This document shows positions 5,936-7,316 of a stretch of 7,316 bases of DNA, piece after piece. Location: assembly GCA_023132545.1 (NCBI GenBank), contig JAGLYB010000079.1:1-7316 (forward strand), in the 5' to 3' direction. The position numbers and the translations under genes were made by a program. Numbering within the stretch: position 1 is the stretch's first letter; every line of letters begins with the position of its first letter. The notes under the pieces are model-generated. The model saw only the letters and a program-made list of their open reading frames with translations, made no database searches and was not told the DNA's origin. The stretch is from Candidatus Bipolaricaulota bacterium (GTDB lineage Bacteria > Bipolaricaulota > Bipolaricaulia > UBA7950 > UBA9294).

Positions 5936-6646
5936 CTAGCGAAGCACGAAACGGAATGTGTAGTACACAACCTCGCGGCCTGCTGGCATAGGCATTAACA
6001 TCGCGTGATCCATCGGTCTTACGACTGCCACTTCACAACTTGGTTCACAATCCGGTTCGGAGTGCATGGGCTTCATTGGCTGCATGATATGGCCAACGCC
6101 ACCGGCTGCTCTTTCAATGGCAAGAACCAGCGTGAAGATCCCCTCATCAAGAACATCGGTAGTAAGATATGGTGTGCCATCTGTCCATAGTATTTCGGTG
6201 ATCGGAATGAAAGCATCAAATAGATCACCGGCAGGTGCGATAGAGATCGTTCGTCCGATGGGAGCGAAGTAGTCCGGGCCGGCTTCATTCACTGTATTCA
6301 CTGTGTTTCCACAAGGGAGCTGAATGGAACAGCGATCCCAGAGGATATTGATGACATCGTCCGAAACATTATGAATCCAAAACGGTATCCGGCTTTCTAC
6401 GCCATCTTCGGTAAAGGCTGCGTCGAAAGCGATGCGGATCGTTTGGTCGTGAAAAACGGCCTTCTCAGAATATATGGGATCCAACATCTCAAGCGTCTGT
6501 TGCGGAAGGATTGTGACTTCGGCAACTGGCTCTTCGACTGGAACAGGCTCTACTACAACGGGCTCATTGGACGCCATGAACAACCCAAACAATAGCAAGG
6601 CCCCCATGATGCCTGCGATGACTGCAATTTTCCCCAAATCTTGCAC
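5936..6646 (-). CDS. Membrane-anchored exported protein with a beta-rich domain and Met/His/Cys-rich segment
   Basis: This 236-residue protein of unknown function starts with one hydrophobic helix (about residues 7-25) and no lipobox Cys, so it is either a signal anchor or a signal peptide. A Pro/Val/Glu linker (about 28-45) follows. The rest is beta-rich, with IHNVSDDVINILWDRCS at about 91-107. This wording, a neutral phrase for residual strands followed by I-WD, recalls small exported beta-sandwich proteins of unknown function; I hold that only loosely. A segment at 186-220 is unusual: seven Met, three His and two Cys (Cys200, Cys204) among Pro residues, suggesting metal, perhaps copper, binding. 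Cys106 and Cys112 could form a disulfide. The start is GTG 6646, served by GAGGGGTGA at 6660-6652; GTG 6655 in the same frame overlaps that site. A terminator follows the stop, so it is probably monocistronic. Confidence 0.82.
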   Translation of the reverse strand: MQDLGKIAVIAGIMGALLLFGLFMASNEPVVVEPVPVEEPVAEVTILPQQTLEMLDPIYSEKAVFHDQTIRIAFDAAFTEDGVESRIPFWIHNVSDDVINILWDRCSIQLPCGNTVNTVNEAGPDYFAPIGRTISIAPAGDLFDAFIPITEILWTDGTPYLTTDVLDEGIFTLVLAIERAAGGVGHIMQPMKPMHSEPDCEPSCEVAVVRPMDHAMLMPMPAGREVVYYTFRFVLR

Positions 6647-6791
6647 AACACTCACCCCTCTTGGTTAGAGACTCCCTGAATTCAAACTATCGTACCTCAG
6701 GAATCGGGATAATGGGTGAGGAACTTGACCTGTTGAAGCATGAACTGTGTCTGCAAGGAAGATGGCAGCAGATGTGCGGGAGAGGTCTACC
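6647..6791. other. Divergent intergenic region with a possible long-range stem
   Basis: This gap separates the minus-strand gene start from a plus-strand gene start. The plus-strand stretch 6662-6676 can pair with 6778-6792 in 12 base pairs: CTCCC with GGGAG, AGA with TCT, and TGGT with ACCA, interrupted by a 2x3 internal loop and one bulged T. The right arm contains the ribosome binding site GGGAGAGG and the first base of the ATG at 6792. GATAAT (6708-6713) resembles a -10 box but has no -35 box at a usual distance. AGCAGATGTGC occurs at 6767-6777 and again inside the next gene at 6820-6830. I recognise no known RNA gene here. Confidence 0.3.
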
Positions 6792-7184
6792 ATGTCGGTT
6801 CTCTTCCTCAATCTTGAGGAGCAGATGTGCCTTTTCGGTATTGGAGAAGGCGGCGACCGCAGCGATGCACGGGTCAATGCCCTACCCGAGTTCAAGAAAG
6901 GCGCCCCAAGCGACTTGATGCGAATCTCGTTGCCGCGTTTCCTTGTTCCTCCCCACTGGGCGCTTGGGAGCAACCAGAAGATGGCACATCAAGAGAACTT
7001 GACAGGATCGTGGCGTCTGAAACTGTCCATGTCTATTGTCGCCAATAGGCGCGAGTGTCTGGGTTCAATACAGGATGAACGTCCGGTACAGCATTCTCCG
7101 ATGGCCATTCTGGAAGATTGTATGCACGCTACCCTCGCCTTAAAGGGTTCGCCATCCAAGCTATATGAGGGGGCTACAACATGA
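6792..7184 (+). CDS. Hypothetical 130-residue protein, translationally coupled to the next gene
   Basis: I do not recognise this protein. Three things favour it as real: GGGAGAGG (6778-6785) at good spacing before the ATG, codon third positions that look as varied as in neighbouring genes, and a TGA stop overlapping the next ATG as ATGA at 7181-7184, a common sign of translational coupling. The frame is also open upstream to a GTG at 6747, but that start lacks a ribosome binding site. The product opens with SVLFLNLEEQMCLFGIGEGG, continues through a Pro- and Trp-containing middle and shows no signal peptide, membrane helix or repeat. It has three Cys and a fairly high Met count. The opposite-strand reading frames here have low-complexity Arg/Ser/Pro content and look like shadows. 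It could still be a spurious ORF in a long intergenic region. Confidence 0.5.
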   Translation: MSVLFLNLEEQMCLFGIGEGGDRSDARVNALPEFKKGAPSDLMRISLPRFLVPPHWALGSNQKMAHQENLTGSWRLKLSMSIVANRRECLGSIQDERPVQHSPMAILEDCMHATLALKGSPSKLYEGATT

Positions 7185-7316
7185 CAAGCGTAGAAACGAC
7201 CGCAATCCTTGACGCTGCCCAGCGTCTCTTTGGACTGACCGATGCCGAGCTTGAGAGGATCCTGGCCGACCCCGAACAACTGCTCGTCATGGCCGACATT
7301 CTTGCAACGTCCGAAA
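7181..7316 (+). CDS. N-terminal part of an unknown protein (right-truncated)
   Basis: ATG 7181 opens a frame that stays open to the window edge, giving 45 complete codons. GAGGGGG (7167-7173) sits seven bases upstream, and the ATGA overlap with the preceding stop supports coupled expression. The visible part looks like real protein: helical and acidic, with AAQRLFGLTDAELERILAD at about residues 12-30, followed by QLLVMADILATSE. No signal peptide is present. Alternating Ala/Leu/Glu segments suggest a helical N-terminal domain, but too little is visible to assign a family. Confidence 0.72.
   Translation, partial: MTSVETTAILDAAQRLFGLTDAELERILADPEQLLVMADILATSE

Noticed and set aside
6661..6800. 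Small structured RNA gene (SRP RNA, 6S RNA, RNase P RNA or tmRNA) in the divergent gap
   Set aside because: A stretch with GGAAGATGGCAGCAG superficially recalls the SRP RNA loop, but the required tetraloop and flanking helices are missing, and no RNase P or tmRNA signature is present.
6665..6973. Minus-strand reading frame of 102 codons in the right-hand region
   Set aside because: Its content is Arg/Ser/Pro-rich low complexity, whereas the opposite plus frame has a ribosome binding site and ATGA coupling.
6989..7279. Minus-strand reading frame of 96 codons near the right edge
   Set aside because: It would run antisense across two coupled plus-strand frames, and its residue content does not look like a folded protein.

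Overview
The window is bacterial chromosomal DNA of moderate GC content, densely coding, with Shine-Dalgarno-led genes and several GTG starts. I cannot name the phylum. The only confidently recognised genes (maf, panB, glnA) are widespread housekeeping genes. The mixture of well-conserved enzymes and unrecognised secreted proteins suggests a poorly sampled lineage. I see no transposase, integrase, CRISPR array, tRNA or rRNA.

Layout on the plus strand: the last codons of a possible membrane protein (1-75); an exported protein of unknown function with a duplicated beta-rich domain (115-1209); maf, a nucleotide pyrophosphatase (1270-1830); panB of pantothenate synthesis (1873-2733); a well-formed 421-residue protein I do not recognise (2777-4042); a 140-bp gap with repeats and a probable promoter; and glnA, a type I glutamine synthetase (4183-5559). 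The gaps maf-panB and panB-unknown are about 42-43 bp, with a strong ribosome binding site before panB and the unknown gene, so these three may form one transcript. glnA probably has its own control region.

Two minus-strand genes converge on glnA: a small ribbon-helix-helix DNA-binding protein (5614-5790) and a membrane-anchored exported protein with a Met/His/Cys-rich segment (5936-6646). A strong intrinsic terminator lies between them. A divergent intergenic stretch (about 6647-6791) is followed by a plausible but unrecognised plus-strand gene (6792-7184), whose stop overlaps by ATGA the start of another gene that runs off the right edge (7181-7316).

The most interesting points are the repeat and fold architecture in front of glnA, the unrecognised enzyme-like protein next to panB, the candidate metal-binding segment in the exported minus-strand protein, and the tandem CCTTGAG repeats in front of the ribbon-helix-helix gene, which look like an autoregulatory operator. 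Functional statements about these are inference from sequence alone.
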